DNA of 64,000 bases, taken from Calvatia gigantea. Taxonomy: Eukaryota; Basidiomycota; Agaricomycetes; Agaricales; Lycoperdaceae. The stretch lies in assembly GCA_025093985.1 (NCBI GenBank), contig JACAAK010000002.1, forward strand, positions 2,356,001 through 2,420,000, written 5' to 3'. The notes beneath the pieces are model-generated. The model saw only the letters and a program-made list of their open reading frames with translations. It was not told the DNA's origin and made no database searches. Made by a program: the position numbers and the translations under genes. Shown here piece after piece: positions 22,704 to 33,689 of this stretch (its first letter is position 1; every line of letters begins with the position of its first letter).

Positions 22704-24660
22704 CTACATGACATTCAGGCTCTTAAGGGCCGCCTTACAGCGGGAACCCTTGAAGAACCAGAGTTTGAAGCCATATGTCGCAATAGGGACAACACATGAC
22801 CGATAGAGGAGGCACTTCTGCATAGGCCGCAAGCCCCTCATGGAGTTACCAAGCATTTTCATGGCTTTCACCATAGACAGTGCTTTGGTAGAATAATAGC
22901 GAACATGCTCCTTGAATGTAAGGGCACGGTCGAAGTAGAAACCCAAGTACCTCCAATAGGGCTTGGGTCGAAGCGGTATATCACCAGTGAACAGGGCAAA
23001 GCCCAGGTCAATTGGCGGATTATCATCCCTGTGCTTGCGGGAAAAGTGAAAGACCTCAGACTTGTCATGTTCAAGTACCAAGGCAAAGCGCTCAAAGAGC
23101 CTGAATATAATACCATATGCCTCCTTAAAAGCCACAAGGTTGGACTTCCAGTCCTTAGACTGGGCAATGATGGTACCATCATCAACATATGACAGAAGGG
23201 TCATCCCTAAGCGTGACGCCTCCCTGTCGAAAAGCCACATTAGTGGAGCTATGTATAAGGCTGACAGGATGGGGGAGAGAGCAGAGCCCTGCCCTACCCC
23301 CACATCTGATGGAAATGGCTCGGACTTGAAAGAGTCCCAGCAATACTGGGTCTTCCATCCTACCAAGTAGTGCACAAAGAACTGTTGAAGGGGGCACGTA
23401 GGGGAACGTCTGGCGGTCCTAACACTGAAGAAACAATGCGACTTGATAGGGAGAATCTCGAGAAAAACGTGTTTTATTGAACACCAGTCCTGTGGACTGT
23501 TGTAAGAGGCTGAGTACAAAACAGAAAATTGTCCTACTCACCTGTGGACTGTTGTAAGAGGCTAAAGAGCCAGAAAGCGTCCACAGGTGTTCTAACTAAG
23601 TTCAACCATCATGTGACCAAGTCACATGATCACAAAAGCATCCATTGTGGCTCTAAGTCCACATCTCTATGTACAAGTCCATATCTCCTTGGACAACTCC
23701 ACAAGTGTCCTACCAAACCTTGGAGCCCTGACTCAGGAGAGTCCATCTAACACTGTCTGGAGCACTCCTGACAAGAACTCGACCAACTCAGGGGCAAATC
23801 CTTGCTTGTGAAGTATTGCAACCAGTATATCATGGTGCAATGATGGGAAGAACTGTGCTATGTCAAATGCCACAACACTAGTCCTGAGGCCCTTGGCCCA
23901 ATCCGCTCTTACGATGTGGGTCAGCATTAGGCCAGCATCTTCAGTAGATCGTTGGATCACACCTCCAAGCTGATTAGGGTGAAAGACCCCAAATTTGACA
24001 GAGTCAAACTGGAGCCTAGTCGCAATCATTTTCTCAAACAGCTTGCCCAGCATGTTGAGAAGAACTATAGGCCTGAAGGCCTTGGGCGTAGAATATGCAG
24101 GCTTCCCCGGCTTAGGGATAATAACCGACATCGATTCTTTAAAGTACTCCAGCCAGCAGCCTAGACGAATACAGGCACTAGCTAGACGTACGAAGATCGG
24201 CAGGGCATCCCCAAGCACAATCTGTTTGAGCATCCTCCATGTAACGTGGTCAGGGCCCGGAGCAGAAACTTTGGAGCAGGCAGACAGTGTGTCCACCAGC
24301 TCCTTGTCTGAGAAGTCAACCCACCCCCACTGTGGAAGTGCAGGGAGTGGATCAATAACAGGGGTATCACACTCATGCCCAGAGGTGGAGTTGTAGGTAC
24401 CGTGAAGGGCCTCCCATAGGGAGTCCATAGTATGACAAGGCTCCCCTTGGTAGGAGATAGCCTCGCACGCAGGCAACTTGTGTGCTTTGACCCATTCCAT
24501 AAGGTCCTAAGGGCACTTGCTGGTCTCAGCAATTTCTTCGATCTTCTCATCGAAGAATTTGTGCTTCTTAGACGCTATAACACGTCGAAATGCCTTCCAG
24601 TCCGCAGGGTCCGAAGAGTCCCTGTGGGCCCATAGGGTGATGGTACAGTCCTCATCCCAC
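22704..24660 (-). pseudogene. LINE ORF2 fragment (L7): RT core
   Basis: It contains the linker and N-terminal RT (23779-24500), motif A (FDIAQFFPS), motif B and YVDDGTII (near 23185), and the RT thumb (to 22704). The frame is cut by the LTR insertion and by a TGG to TAG stop near 24508. Confidence 0.82.
23383..23773 (-). repeat. Solo LTR of copia family E with AGAAC duplication
   Basis: 391 bp. On the minus strand it begins TGTCAGGAG and ends CTTCAACA. AGAAC is repeated at 23378-23382 and 23774-23778. By eye it differs from the copia E LTR at 24666 at only one position, in inverted orientation 0.9 kb away. It contains the two-repeat form with the 52-bp GTGAGT segment. Confidence 0.9.
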
Positions 24661-24665
24661 CATGG

Positions 24666-25056
24666 TGTCAGGAGTGCTCCAGACAGTGTTAGATGGACTC
24701 TCCTGAGTCAGGGCTCCAAGGTTTGGTAGGACACTTGTGGAGTTGTCCAAGGAGATATGGACTTGTACATAGAGATGTGGACTTAGAGCCACAATGGATG
24801 CTTTTGTGATCATGTGACTTGGTCACATGATGGTTGAACTTAGTTAGAACACCTGTGGACGCTTTCTGGCTCTTTAGCCTCTTACAACAGTCCACAGGTG
24901 AGTAGGACAATTTTCTGTTTTGTACTCAGCCTCTTACAACAGTCCACAGGACTGGTGTTCAATAAAACACGTTTTTCTCGAGATTCTCCCTATCAAGTCG
25001 CATTGTTTCTTCAGTGTTAGGACCGCCAGACGTTCCCCTACGTGCTCCCTTCAACA
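24666..25056 (+). repeat. 5' LTR of copia E, two-repeat form
   Basis: 391 bp, TGTCAGGAG to CTTCAACA. It contains AGCCTCTTACAACAGTCCAC plus AG twice, with a 30-bp GTGAGTAGGAC-type spacer; the removable segment is 24898-24949 (52 nt). The terminal GTTAGGACC box is present near the end. Confidence 0.9.
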
Positions 25057-25069
25057 AGTTATGGGCCCC
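25057..25069 (+). other. Primer-binding site of copia E
   Basis: AGTTATGGGCCCC directly follows the LTR. It is the family half-tRNA-iMet complement with one G to A change at the first base. Confidence 0.65.
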
Positions 25070-26131
25070 ACGCTATAACGCTCAAAAACGACGTGTCTTT
25101 CTCTGGTATCCATCCCTTGGCAACAACTCCTCTCTTCCTTCCTTTCCCCTGGGCTCCCTGCTGTCCCCACTGTCCTCCTACTGTCACCACACCTTCCTTC
25201 CATCATCCTCTCACTGCCACCACCATCCTAAACCTCCATCATGTCTGCCTCACCCTCTTTCCCCAAACTCTCCTCCACCAACTATTCTACATGGGCTGGT
25301 GAAATGGAGGCCTGGCTGAGGGCTTCAGGTCTCTGGAGGCTAGTCTCTGGTCAACAATCTCCTCCCTCTCTCCCCAGTCCACCCACTGCCCCTCAGCAAG
25401 CTGCTTATGACTCCTGGTTGTCCAACTCTGACAGGGCAGCTGGTTGGCTGTATCTCATGGTGGAACCTGACCAGAGAATCCATTTCAATGGCATTCAGGA
25501 TGACCCTGTGAAGATGTGGGCTGCTCTATAGTCCATACACCTCCAGAAGCGTCCTGGGATGAGGTTTAATGCCTATCATGACCTCTTCTCCATCAGGAAG
25601 CTTGAGGATGAGTCTCTCCAGTCTCTCATCAACAGGGTGGAGGATGCAGTGAAGACCATCAAGGACCTCAGGCCAAAGGACTTCACTCTGGACAAGCTGG
25701 ATGAGGAGCTAGCTTCCATGGCTCTTATTCGGTCTCTCCCCTCTGAGGAATTCTCCTCCTTCACCTCCTCTCTCCTCCTCATGGACAAGCTGGACAAGGC
25801 CGCTGTTCACCAGGCCCTTGTCACTGAGGACATCCAATGTCGCCGACGCATGCAGGACTCTTTCCCTTCCTCCACTACCTTCTCTGCTTACTCCCGGCCT
25901 CCCATTTCATCCACCTTGTCCAAGTCCTGTGACTTCTGTAGCAGGCAAGGCCATGAACTCAAGAACTGCCGGACTTACGAGGCTGCTCAGAAGAAGGCTC
26001 AGGCCAACACCTTCCTTTTCCAGCAACCACCACCATCAACGGGGTGGTTACTGTAGTCTAGTCGCATCGAATACACCGCAACCCCAACGCTTGGCTAGGG
26101 CACGTCCCTAGTTGCTGATTTACTCGCTGGT

Positions 26132-28237
26132 ATGAGCCGCAGGCCACCCAGCTCATCAAACGACCCGTGGGCTGATGACCCGGTCCCGCCGCAATCGTCC
26201 CCTGACCCGATCACTCGCATTCCGGGTGTGGGCTCCCAGCAGCCACAACCCCGCTACCAAACCCACGCCTCGACCCAGGCTTCGTCTGGAGAGGGCACGC
26301 GCCAGCAATACGCCGCCGTCCCGATCACAGCACGGCCGCCATCATCAACCTCCTCGAGTGGAACTGCCCGACCTTGGTCCCGCGCTCCCTCTCGTGCTAC
26401 CTCCCCCTCTCCTGCGCCAATGGAGATGGCGGACTCTTTCGACGATGACGAGGACGAGGTAGTGGCCCCTGGGGCTGCTGCTTCTGCGATCGCCACCGAT
26501 CCCCCTGGGAGCTCCGCTGGCAGGGATATGTCAGTGGAGTCGTTCGGCGATTTGGAGTATGCTCCATCCGTAGCGGCGTTGGCAGGTGACGAAGAACACC
26601 TCGCTGTGGACGTCCAAGGCGCAGCCGAATCCCTGCACAACCTGTCCTCCTGGTTCAGGTCCGTGCATGCTATGCCGCTTAGCGCGGAATCTACCACAGT
26701 GGTACTGGGTGCCGCCCTGGCGTTTGTCCAGTCCCTGTCTAACAATGGCTGGTTGGACCGCTCTCCAACTGGTCAGTCTAATCCGAGTTGGCTCGGGGGT
26801 CACGCTGTGGCCAACATTGCCTCTCGCTACGCTCGTCCCCTGCCTGACAGGAGAGCTACTCCCCCGCGTCGGCCGTCTGGCTCGGGCAATGTTGACGCTG
26901 ATATGGGAGGCTCCATGCCTAGATCTGGCAGATCGAAGCCGGCCAGAGCTCCTGTACCACCACCTCCGTTTCAGCCCGTCCGTCCTGCTCGCCGCGAGCG
27001 GGATCTCGTCGAGTCGATCCGAAAGAACGCAGAGGCGAAACGCCTTGCCCTGCAGCAGCAACGGAGGAGTGCGCCAGTCCAACCTGGACCGGTGCGCCCT
27101 CTTAACATCACCAAGAAGAAGAAGGCGGTGCCGTCATCGTACGCGCAGACGCTATCTTCCTCTGGTAAGGGCAAGTCTGCCCAGATCCCTGTGGTCACGG
27201 CTGTGCGAGTTGCGCAGTCGTTCCCAGAGCTTGAACCCAAGCGAGTCGTAGCTATGGCTCGTGAGGCGGAACCCTCGGCGCAAGGCAAGTCCAAGCGCCC
27301 CGATAATGTCACGGCTGGTCCCAACCGCCGGCAACTCCTCATGACTGCGGTCACTGTGCCTGAAGGTGCCCCCCACCCTCAAACTAACCACTTCGTTGAA
27401 GTCATCAACAGAGGTCTTGTCCAGGCTCGTGTCCGCTGCAGGATCGAGTCTGTCCGTTCGAGCACGGCCAACGCTTGGTCGTTGCTCACCAACTATGCCC
27501 CCACCCCGAAGGATGTTGCCATCATTGACGAGTGGGCTCACAAGGCGGTTGCTGAGGGCGTTAAGCTCCAGCTCCGCGTCCCCGACTCCACGTCCTACAT
27601 CAGGATCGTGGACATCCCCTTCATCGACGAGCTTGGCCGCAAGGCCATGACTGTCGAACGCCTCCTGGGCCATCTGTCGAAGTCCCCGCATCGCGAGGAC
27701 TTCGCCATGCTGTCTCATACCCCGCGCATCTCGCGCAATTCCGCCAGCTCTGACACCTGCACAGCTTGGCTCGACCTAGCCGACTCTAAGACCGGCACTC
27801 GGATGAAGCGTCTCGTGGGGCGCACTGTCCAGATTGGAACGCACTCCTGCCGTGTGCAGCAGGCTTCCGCCCGTACCGGGGTCCCCTGGTGTCAGCGCTG
27901 CTGGTACTGGGGCCACCCCACTGCTATCTGTCGATCCCGGTCGAACAGGTGCCCTATCTGCGCTGGGCCTCATACCTCTGAGAACCACTGCGCTGTCGCC
28001 GGCTGTTGTCATCCAAAAGATCTCAACAAGGCTACCCCCGAGGGACAACCATGTCCCCACAAATTCAAATGTCTTAACTGCGGTGGTGAACACCGCGCCG
28101 ACTCCCATTCGTGCCAGCTTTGGCGCCACCGGTATGAGGCCGAGTGGATCAAAGAGCACTACCGAAAGGTGAGTGAACGCCGTCTCTCAAGGATGGCGTC
28201 ACGATCCGCTGATAACACTTCAGCATCCGCGCAATGA
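26132..28237 (+). CDS. LINE ORF1, zinc-knuckle RNA-binding protein (L8)
   Basis: 701 aa. ORF1 proteins of this class bind element RNA and form the ribonucleoprotein needed for retrotransposition. Residues 1 to about 330 are Pro/Ser/Arg-rich and look disordered. About 400-585 contain a folded region with the FVEVINRG and YIRIVDIPF motifs that I take for an RRM-like domain. Three zinc knuckles close the protein: CQRCWYWGHPTAIC (C587), CPICAGPHTSENHC, and CLNCGGEHRADSHSC (C647). The stop overlaps the ORF2 start as ATGA, implying translational coupling. No lesion is visible. Confidence 0.9.
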   Translation: MSRRPPSSSNDPWADDPVPPQSSPDPITRIPGVGSQQPQPRYQTHASTQASSGEGTRQQYAAVPITARPPSSTSSSGTARPWSRAPSRATSPSPAPMEMADSFDDDEDEVVAPGAAASAIATDPPGSSAGRDMSVESFGDLEYAPSVAALAGDEEHLAVDVQGAAESLHNLSSWFRSVHAMPLSAESTTVVLGAALAFVQSLSNNGWLDRSPTGQSNPSWLGGHAVANIASRYARPLPDRRATPPRRPSGSGNVDADMGGSMPRSGRSKPARAPVPPPPFQPVRPARRERDLVESIRKNAEAKRLALQQQRRSAPVQPGPVRPLNITKKKKAVPSSYAQTLSSSGKGKSAQIPVVTAVRVAQSFPELEPKRVVAMAREAEPSAQGKSKRPDNVTAGPNRRQLLMTAVTVPEGAPHPQTNHFVEVINRGLVQARVRCRIESVRSSTANAWSLLTNYAPTPKDVAIIDEWAHKAVAEGVKLQLRVPDSTSYIRIVDIPFIDELGRKAMTVERLLGHLSKSPHREDFAMLSHTPRISRNSASSDTCTAWLDLADSKTGTRMKRLVGRTVQIGTHSCRVQQASARTGVPWCQRCWYWGHPTAICRSRSNRCPICAGPHTSENHCAVAGCCHPKDLNKATPEGQPCPHKFKCLNCGGEHRADSHSCQLWRHRYEAEWIKEHYRKVSERRLSRMASRSADNTSASAQ

Positions 28238-31200
28238 ACCCCGAGCCTGACGAGTTGAGGCGTTTCGTGAAGGGGAAACTACGTATATTGTCTTTTAATG
28301 TAGCTAAGAACTATGCATTATTGGACGCTTTGCTAGAATCTGAGAAAGATAACTTCGACATCGTGTTCGTCCAGGAACCTTCCTGGCGAACGATAAGGTC
28401 CGCCCCCTCAACGCTTGACGCTGAGGGAGAGCCTGTCATCAGAGCACCTAAGCACCCTGAATGGCTGTATATGGTGAGGCTGGCCTCCACTGCGGAGGAA
28501 CGAGATCGACCACGTGTCATGGCTTTTGTCCACACGCGGATCAAGAGACTGAGGCCCTCGCTTAGGCGGGACCTCGTTGATCACCGGGATGCGATGGTTC
28601 TTACCATCTTCAATCATGGGCGTGAACGCCATTTCATGAATGTTTATTCTGATGATGAGCACACTGCGATCAAGCTTCTCTATGAGAAGCGTGACTCTTT
28701 ACCCCAGATGCATTACATGGGGGGCGATTTTAATTGCCACTCGCGTGAGTGGGACGACGGCGTCCCGCATCACCACCGACCTGCCCAGCAGCTCTTGGAA
28801 GCTGCCGATGACCTCGGCCTTGGGATCTGGTTACCAGATTCCAGGGCTCCTACCCATGTTCCTCGAGATCCGACCAAGCGCCAATTGGTGATTGATCTGA
28901 TCTTCATCTCCAATCTTAGGTGGCGCATCGCGCGCCCCCAGATCAGATCGGATCTGACAGGCCCATCGGACCACCATCCGCTGTCTGTCACGATCCCCAT
29001 CCGCCCTGAAGACATCACGAATGTCAGAAGGGCTTTCCCCAAGAACTCGGCAGCGACTGCGGAATTGCAGTTCCTGGATGAGATCAGAGAAGGGGTGTAT
29101 GGTCTTCGGGATCATCCCCTTAATTCGGCTCGGGATGTTAACGTCCTGGCATCGGCCATTGGGTCGGTGTTCTCTGCAGCGTGGCATCGCCACACTGTGG
29201 AGGTGCACATTTCCGCAAAGTCTCAACCCTGGTGGGATGAGGATTGCAGAGTCGCCCTTCAGGCCCATAGGGATTCTTCGGACCCTGCGGACTGGAAGGC
29301 ATTTCGACGCGTTGTGGCGTCTAAAAAGCGCAAATTCTTTGATGAGAAGATTGAAGAAATTGCTGAGACCAACAAGCGCCCTTGGGACCTTATGGAATGG
29401 GTTAAGGCGTGCAAGTTGCCTGCGTGCGAGGCTATCTCCTATCAGGGGGAGCCTTGTCACACTATGGACTTCCTATGGGAGGCCCTTCACGGTACCTACA
29501 ACTCTGCTTCCGGGCGTGAGTGTGATACCCCCGTTATTGATCCGCTCCCTACACTAACGCAACGGGAATGGGTGGACTTCTCAGCCAAGGAACTGACGGA
29601 CGCGCTGTCCACCTGCTCTAAGGTTTCTGCGCCGGGCCCCGACCACGTTACATGGAGGATGCTCAAACAGATCGTGCTTGGGGATTCCCTGCCGGTCTTC
29701 GTACGACTAGCTAGCGCCTGTATTCGTTTAGGTTGCTGGCCGGAGTATTTTAAAGAATCTATGTTGGTTATTATCCCTAAGCTGGGTAAGCCTGCATACT
29801 CTACACCCAAGGCCTTTAGGCCTATAGTTCTTCTCAACACGCTGGGCAAGCTGTTCGAGAAAATGATTGCGACTAGGCTCCAGTTTGACTCTGTCAAATT
29901 TGGGGTCTTTCACCCTAATCAGCTCGGAGGTGTGATCCAACGATCCACTGAGGATGCTGGCCTGATGCTGACCCACATCGTAAGAGCGGGTTGGGCCAAG
30001 GGCCTCAAGACTAGCGTTGTGGCTTTTGACATAGCGCAGTTCTTTCCATCGTTGCACCATGATATGCTGGTGGCAATACTCTGCAAGCAAGGATTCGCCC
30101 CTGAGTTGGTCGAGTTCTTTGCGCACTACCTGGTAGGACGGAAGACCCAATATTGTTGGGACTCTTTCAAGTCCGAGCCATTCCCATCGGATGTGGGGGT
30201 AGGGCAGGGATCTGCCCTCTCTCCCGTCCTGTCGGCCTTGTACATAGCTCCGCTGATGTGGCTTTTCGACAGGGAGGCGTCTCGTTTGGGGACGACTCTT
30301 CTGTCATATGTCGATGATGGTACCATCATTGCCCAGTCGAGAGACTGGGGATCTAACCTTGCGGCTCTTAAGGAGGCGTATGGTATTATATTCAGGCTCT
30401 TTGAGCGCTTCGCCTTGGTACTTGAACACGACAAGTCCGAGGTCTTTCACTTCTCCCGTAAGCACGGGGATGATAACCCACCAATAGACCTGGGCTTTGC
30501 CCCGTTCACTGGTGATACGCCGCTCCGGCCCAAGCCTTATTGGAGGTATTTGGGCTTCTACTTCGACTGCGCCCTTACTTTCAAGGAGCATGTTCGTTAT
30601 TACTCTACTAAAGCACTCTCTACGGTGAAAGCCATGAAGATGCTTGGTAATTCTACGAGGGGCTTGCGGCCTATGCAGAAGCGCCTCCTCTATCGGTCGT
30701 GTGTCATTCCCATTGCGACGTATGGCTTCAAACTCTGGTTCTTCAAGGGCTCTCGCTGTAAGGTGGCCCTTAAGAGTCTGAACGTCATGCAGAGACGGGC
30801 GGCCTTGTGGATTACAGGCGCTTTCCGGACTGCTCCTACTGGGGCCGCGGAGTCGTTCGCGGGTCTCATACCTATCCAGCTTCACATTCAGAAGCTTGCT
30901 GTCAGATCGGACTACAGGATTAAGACCCTGTCGCCCAACCATCCTCTCAGGGCCCTTATGAGCCCTGAATACTCTGGGTCTGCTAAATTGCACACTCGCT
31001 CTATCGGCCTTATGTCTCCTGCGGTTCGCAAGAAGACTAAGGGCTCCTTAATCCAGGCTGACACCAGCCTGGTGAACCTCGTCGAGGAATTTGAGCCTAT
31101 GGCTTCAATCAATCGGCCCGGATACCGCCTGATGGACTGCCACCCTGAGCAGGTGTCGTTCATGGAGGTGAAGCTCAATGCGGAGGGTAACACCGACCCC

Positions 31201-32136
31201 GAGCATATGTATGCTCTCAACGCGCGCCTTAGGGAGTGCAGGGAGGACCTCGGGATTGTCCATATGGCGACAGATGCAAGTCTGCCGCTCCATGGCAAGT
31301 TCCAGGCAGTTTCATCTGCCCATGTCTATCGCCAACGGGAGTGTCTCCGGGAGATCACTTGCGTGGCAGGCCGAGTTACAGCGCCTGATGCTGAGCTCAT
31401 GGCCATTGCACTTGGCATTCATTTTGCTCTTAAGCAGGATGACGTCAGGCTTATACGGGTATTCACTGACTCTATTGCGTCAGCGAAGCTTGTAGTTGAT
31501 CCGTCTACACACTCCGGGCAGATGCTGTCCCAGGGAGTGTGTGTGGCGCTTAAACGATGGCTCTCTGGGGATCCCCGGAGAGGCGTTGAATTTCTCACTG
31601 TCCCTTCTTCCGAGAAGTGGGAGTTCCACCATGCTGTTCACCGGCATGTCACCTCGTTCCCTCAGGTTGCTTATGGCCTGAGGCCGTTCACTTCTATTGC
31701 CCGCCTGCGTAAGGAGGCGGTCGATGATGTTCTGGAGTTATGGCGTCAGCTGTACTCTACCTCTTCCTATAAGGGGCGTAGTAATATGGATCTCGCCTCT
31801 GGGGCGGATCCGGCTGTTCCGGGGAAGCTGACCTACCTTTCCGGTGGGCCTTGGCTCCCTCATGTTAGCAGCTCTAACTCGCTCTGCGCGAGGGCCGTGC
31901 GTGCCGTTACAGGTCATGCTCCGATTGGGTCGTACCACGTACGATTCTTTCCTAATGAAAGCGTTAGCTGCTCGTGTGGCGCCGCTCTTGAGGGGCACTA
32001 TCACATTTTCGTCAGGTGTTCCAAACATAAAAGGGAACTTGACAGACCTCCTCAGACCATTCGTGAGCTGATAGACTTCCTGGACGCAAACCCGGGGGCC
32101 TTTGCGTTCAGACCAGATGAAGCTGGGATCGGTTGA
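28234..32136 (+). CDS. LINE ORF2 polyprotein: APE endonuclease, RT, RNase H (L8)
   Basis: 1300 aa. It would nick target DNA and copy LINE RNA by target-primed reverse transcription. The APE-type endonuclease (about 15-255) has N22, E48, the GDFN motif at D165-N167, D221 and the SDHHP block at 245-249. RT has motif A FDIAQFFPS (D599), GQGSALSP and YVDD (692-695). RNase H has D1014, E1054 and D1079. A C-terminal C1246-X-C1248-X8-H1257-X4-C1262 finger follows. All catalytic residues are kept. The start overlaps the ORF1 stop (ATGA). Confidence 0.93.
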   Translation: MNPEPDELRRFVKGKLRILSFNVAKNYALLDALLESEKDNFDIVFVQEPSWRTIRSAPSTLDAEGEPVIRAPKHPEWLYMVRLASTAEERDRPRVMAFVHTRIKRLRPSLRRDLVDHRDAMVLTIFNHGRERHFMNVYSDDEHTAIKLLYEKRDSLPQMHYMGGDFNCHSREWDDGVPHHHRPAQQLLEAADDLGLGIWLPDSRAPTHVPRDPTKRQLVIDLIFISNLRWRIARPQIRSDLTGPSDHHPLSVTIPIRPEDITNVRRAFPKNSAATAELQFLDEIREGVYGLRDHPLNSARDVNVLASAIGSVFSAAWHRHTVEVHISAKSQPWWDEDCRVALQAHRDSSDPADWKAFRRVVASKKRKFFDEKIEEIAETNKRPWDLMEWVKACKLPACEAISYQGEPCHTMDFLWEALHGTYNSASGRECDTPVIDPLPTLTQREWVDFSAKELTDALSTCSKVSAPGPDHVTWRMLKQIVLGDSLPVFVRLASACIRLGCWPEYFKESMLVIIPKLGKPAYSTPKAFRPIVLLNTLGKLFEKMIATRLQFDSVKFGVFHPNQLGGVIQRSTEDAGLMLTHIVRAGWAKGLKTSVVAFDIAQFFPSLHHDMLVAILCKQGFAPELVEFFAHYLVGRKTQYCWDSFKSEPFPSDVGVGQGSALSPVLSALYIAPLMWLFDREASRLGTTLLSYVDDGTIIAQSRDWGSNLAALKEAYGIIFRLFERFALVLEHDKSEVFHFSRKHGDDNPPIDLGFAPFTGDTPLRPKPYWRYLGFYFDCALTFKEHVRYYSTKALSTVKAMKMLGNSTRGLRPMQKRLLYRSCVIPIATYGFKLWFFKGSRCKVALKSLNVMQRRAALWITGAFRTAPTGAAESFAGLIPIQLHIQKLAVRSDYRIKTLSPNHPLRALMSPEYSGSAKLHTRSIGLMSPAVRKKTKGSLIQADTSLVNLVEEFEPMASINRPGYRLMDCHPEQVSFMEVKLNAEGNTDPEHMYALNARLRECREDLGIVHMATDASLPLHGKFQAVSSAHVYRQRECLREITCVAGRVTAPDAELMAIALGIHFALKQDDVRLIRVFTDSIASAKLVVDPSTHSGQMLSQGVCVALKRWLSGDPRRGVEFLTVPSSEKWEFHHAVHRHVTSFPQVAYGLRPFTSIARLRKEAVDDVLELWRQLYSTSSYKGRSNMDLASGADPAVPGKLTYLSGGPWLPHVSSSNSLCARAVRAVTGHAPIGSYHVRFFPNESVSCSCGAALEGHYHIFVRCSKHKRELDRPPQTIRELIDFLDANPGAFAFRPDEAGIG

Positions 32137-33689
32137 GCTGGCGCGCGTGGGGGGCTCCTGCGGGGTCGCTGGTCTTCTGGCCTACTGGGGGGAGAAGTTG
32201 TAAGGCAACAGGGGTGGGGTCCCTGGGGGGTGCTTCTGGCCTCGGCTAGTGGTGCTCCTTTCCTGGGCCTGGCTGGGGGCTTCGTGGCGGGCGGAGGTGT
32301 AAAATAACGGGGGTGGGGTCCCCGGGTGGCGGTGCGGGTTCGTCCTGCTAAGCTGCTTTCTTGGACGCCGTCTAGGCGGCGCTTCGAGTTGCTACCCTGT
32401 CTGCTGTGTTGTTCTGGGTCGGGACTGGGCTGATACCCTTCCACTTGGGAAGCTGGGGGTAAGGTGGCTCCAAGTGGGGGCTCCTTGCGCTGGATCTCCT
32501 GACTACACCTGTCCCCCTGAGGGCACTCGGCCGCCGTTGCCGCTGGGTCCGCCTCTCGAGGGATGATCAGGGCACCGCCGCTTTGCGGCGATGTGTCACT
32601 GGGTGTACACCACAAGACCTGGGCAACTGGGTCTTCCTCAATGTGATGGGCATTTCGGGGAACCAGGGGATTTGGCAAGTAGGGATGGTCCGGGCTGGTC
32701 TGGGTTAGCGCTTGGGTTGGGTTGGATCATTTCCGAACAGTAGATTACTCTCAACTCATCGGACCTTGTAGTTGGGGCTTTGTACTTAGCTACACGCGGA
32801 CTGCGATCGGGCACCGCGATATAAATTGGCGCAAGCCTTGATTTAAAAAAAAAAAAAAAAAGAAGGCTCAGGCTGATGCTGAACAGCAAAAGCTGAATTT
32901 CTCATCCAGGAAGCGTCAGAACCACACCAAACTTGCTCAGGACACTCCTCAGGACGGGTTCCCTTCACCCTCACTGGATGGCGCCCAACAGGCTCATGAA
33001 TTCGCTGGAAATGCAAGTTCTTTGTCCACATCTCCCTCTTCCCCTCTCCAGCTCGACGCTGACTTCCACTGGATTGCAGATACGGGGGCCACTTCTCATA
33101 TGACACCACATCGCCACTGGTTCAAGTCATACTCCCCTTATTGTACTCCCATTCGCCTCGCCAATAATTCTATTGTCTATTCAGCTGGTGTGGGGTCTGT
33201 GGTATTTCAGCCAATTGTAGGTGGAAAGAGGGTGAAAGCAGTTGAGTTTTCCAGAGTCCTACATGTCCCTGATTTGCGCAGCAACCTCCTCTCATGTTTA
33301 TATCTCACTTGCCATTCTGGCTTTAATATCACCATTTCTTCCTCATCCATGACCTTTGTGCGAGGAGGCCAAACTCTCTTTGTTGCATCCATTAGTCCAA
33401 GTAACTCTGCCTCTCTCGACGGCACCACCATGGCTTCTGAGTCTGCTTTCTACATCTCCACTCTCCCTGTCAACCTCTCTCTCTGGCACCGTCGCTTCAT
33501 CCATCACAACTATGCTGATGTGAAGATGATGATCTCTCAAGGCTTGGTTACTGGTCTCACTCTGGAGTCTGATGCTTCTCCTGATCCTATCTGTGAGCCC
33601 TGCTTGGCTGGTAAGATGCACGCCCATCCATTCCCTCCCTCTCCCAACCACAATCGCTCTCCCTCGAGCTCATACACACTGACCTTCAT

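Larger units (their letters stand above)
22637..24665 (-). mobile_element. LINE copy L7, antisense, interrupted by a solo LTR
   Basis: ORF2 sequence from the WWDED region (24655) to the AESF region (22637), with no 3' UTR. It is split at 23383-23773 by a solo LTR with an AGAAC duplication. Its right end abuts the 5' LTR of copia E at CCATGG, so copia E appears to have inserted into this LINE. Confidence 0.85.
26005..32859 (+). mobile_element. Complete LINE L8 (Tad1-like), intact
   Basis: 6855 bp: 127-bp 5' UTR, ORF1, ORF2 overlapping by ATGA, about 0.7-kb 3' UTR and poly(A). The 14-bp TSD AAGAAGGCTCAGGC lies at 25991-26004 and 32860-32873, inside copia E gag. The 5' end (ACCTTCCTTTTCCAGCAACC) is shared with L11, marking the true start. 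Both frames are unbroken, so the copy is potentially autonomous. Assignment to the Tad1 clade rests on the domain order APE-RT-RNase H with a zinc-knuckle ORF1. Confidence 0.93.

Noticed and set aside
23529..23750. 73-codon frame, identical to one at 24689-24910
   Set aside because: Both lie inside the same LTR in opposite orientation; the identity is LTR identity, not a gene family.
26005..26040. Pyrimidine tract and CAG at the LINE 5' end as a splice acceptor
   Set aside because: TTCCTTTTCCAG is acceptor-like, but it is simply the shared 5' terminus of L8 and L11; nothing shows splicing there.
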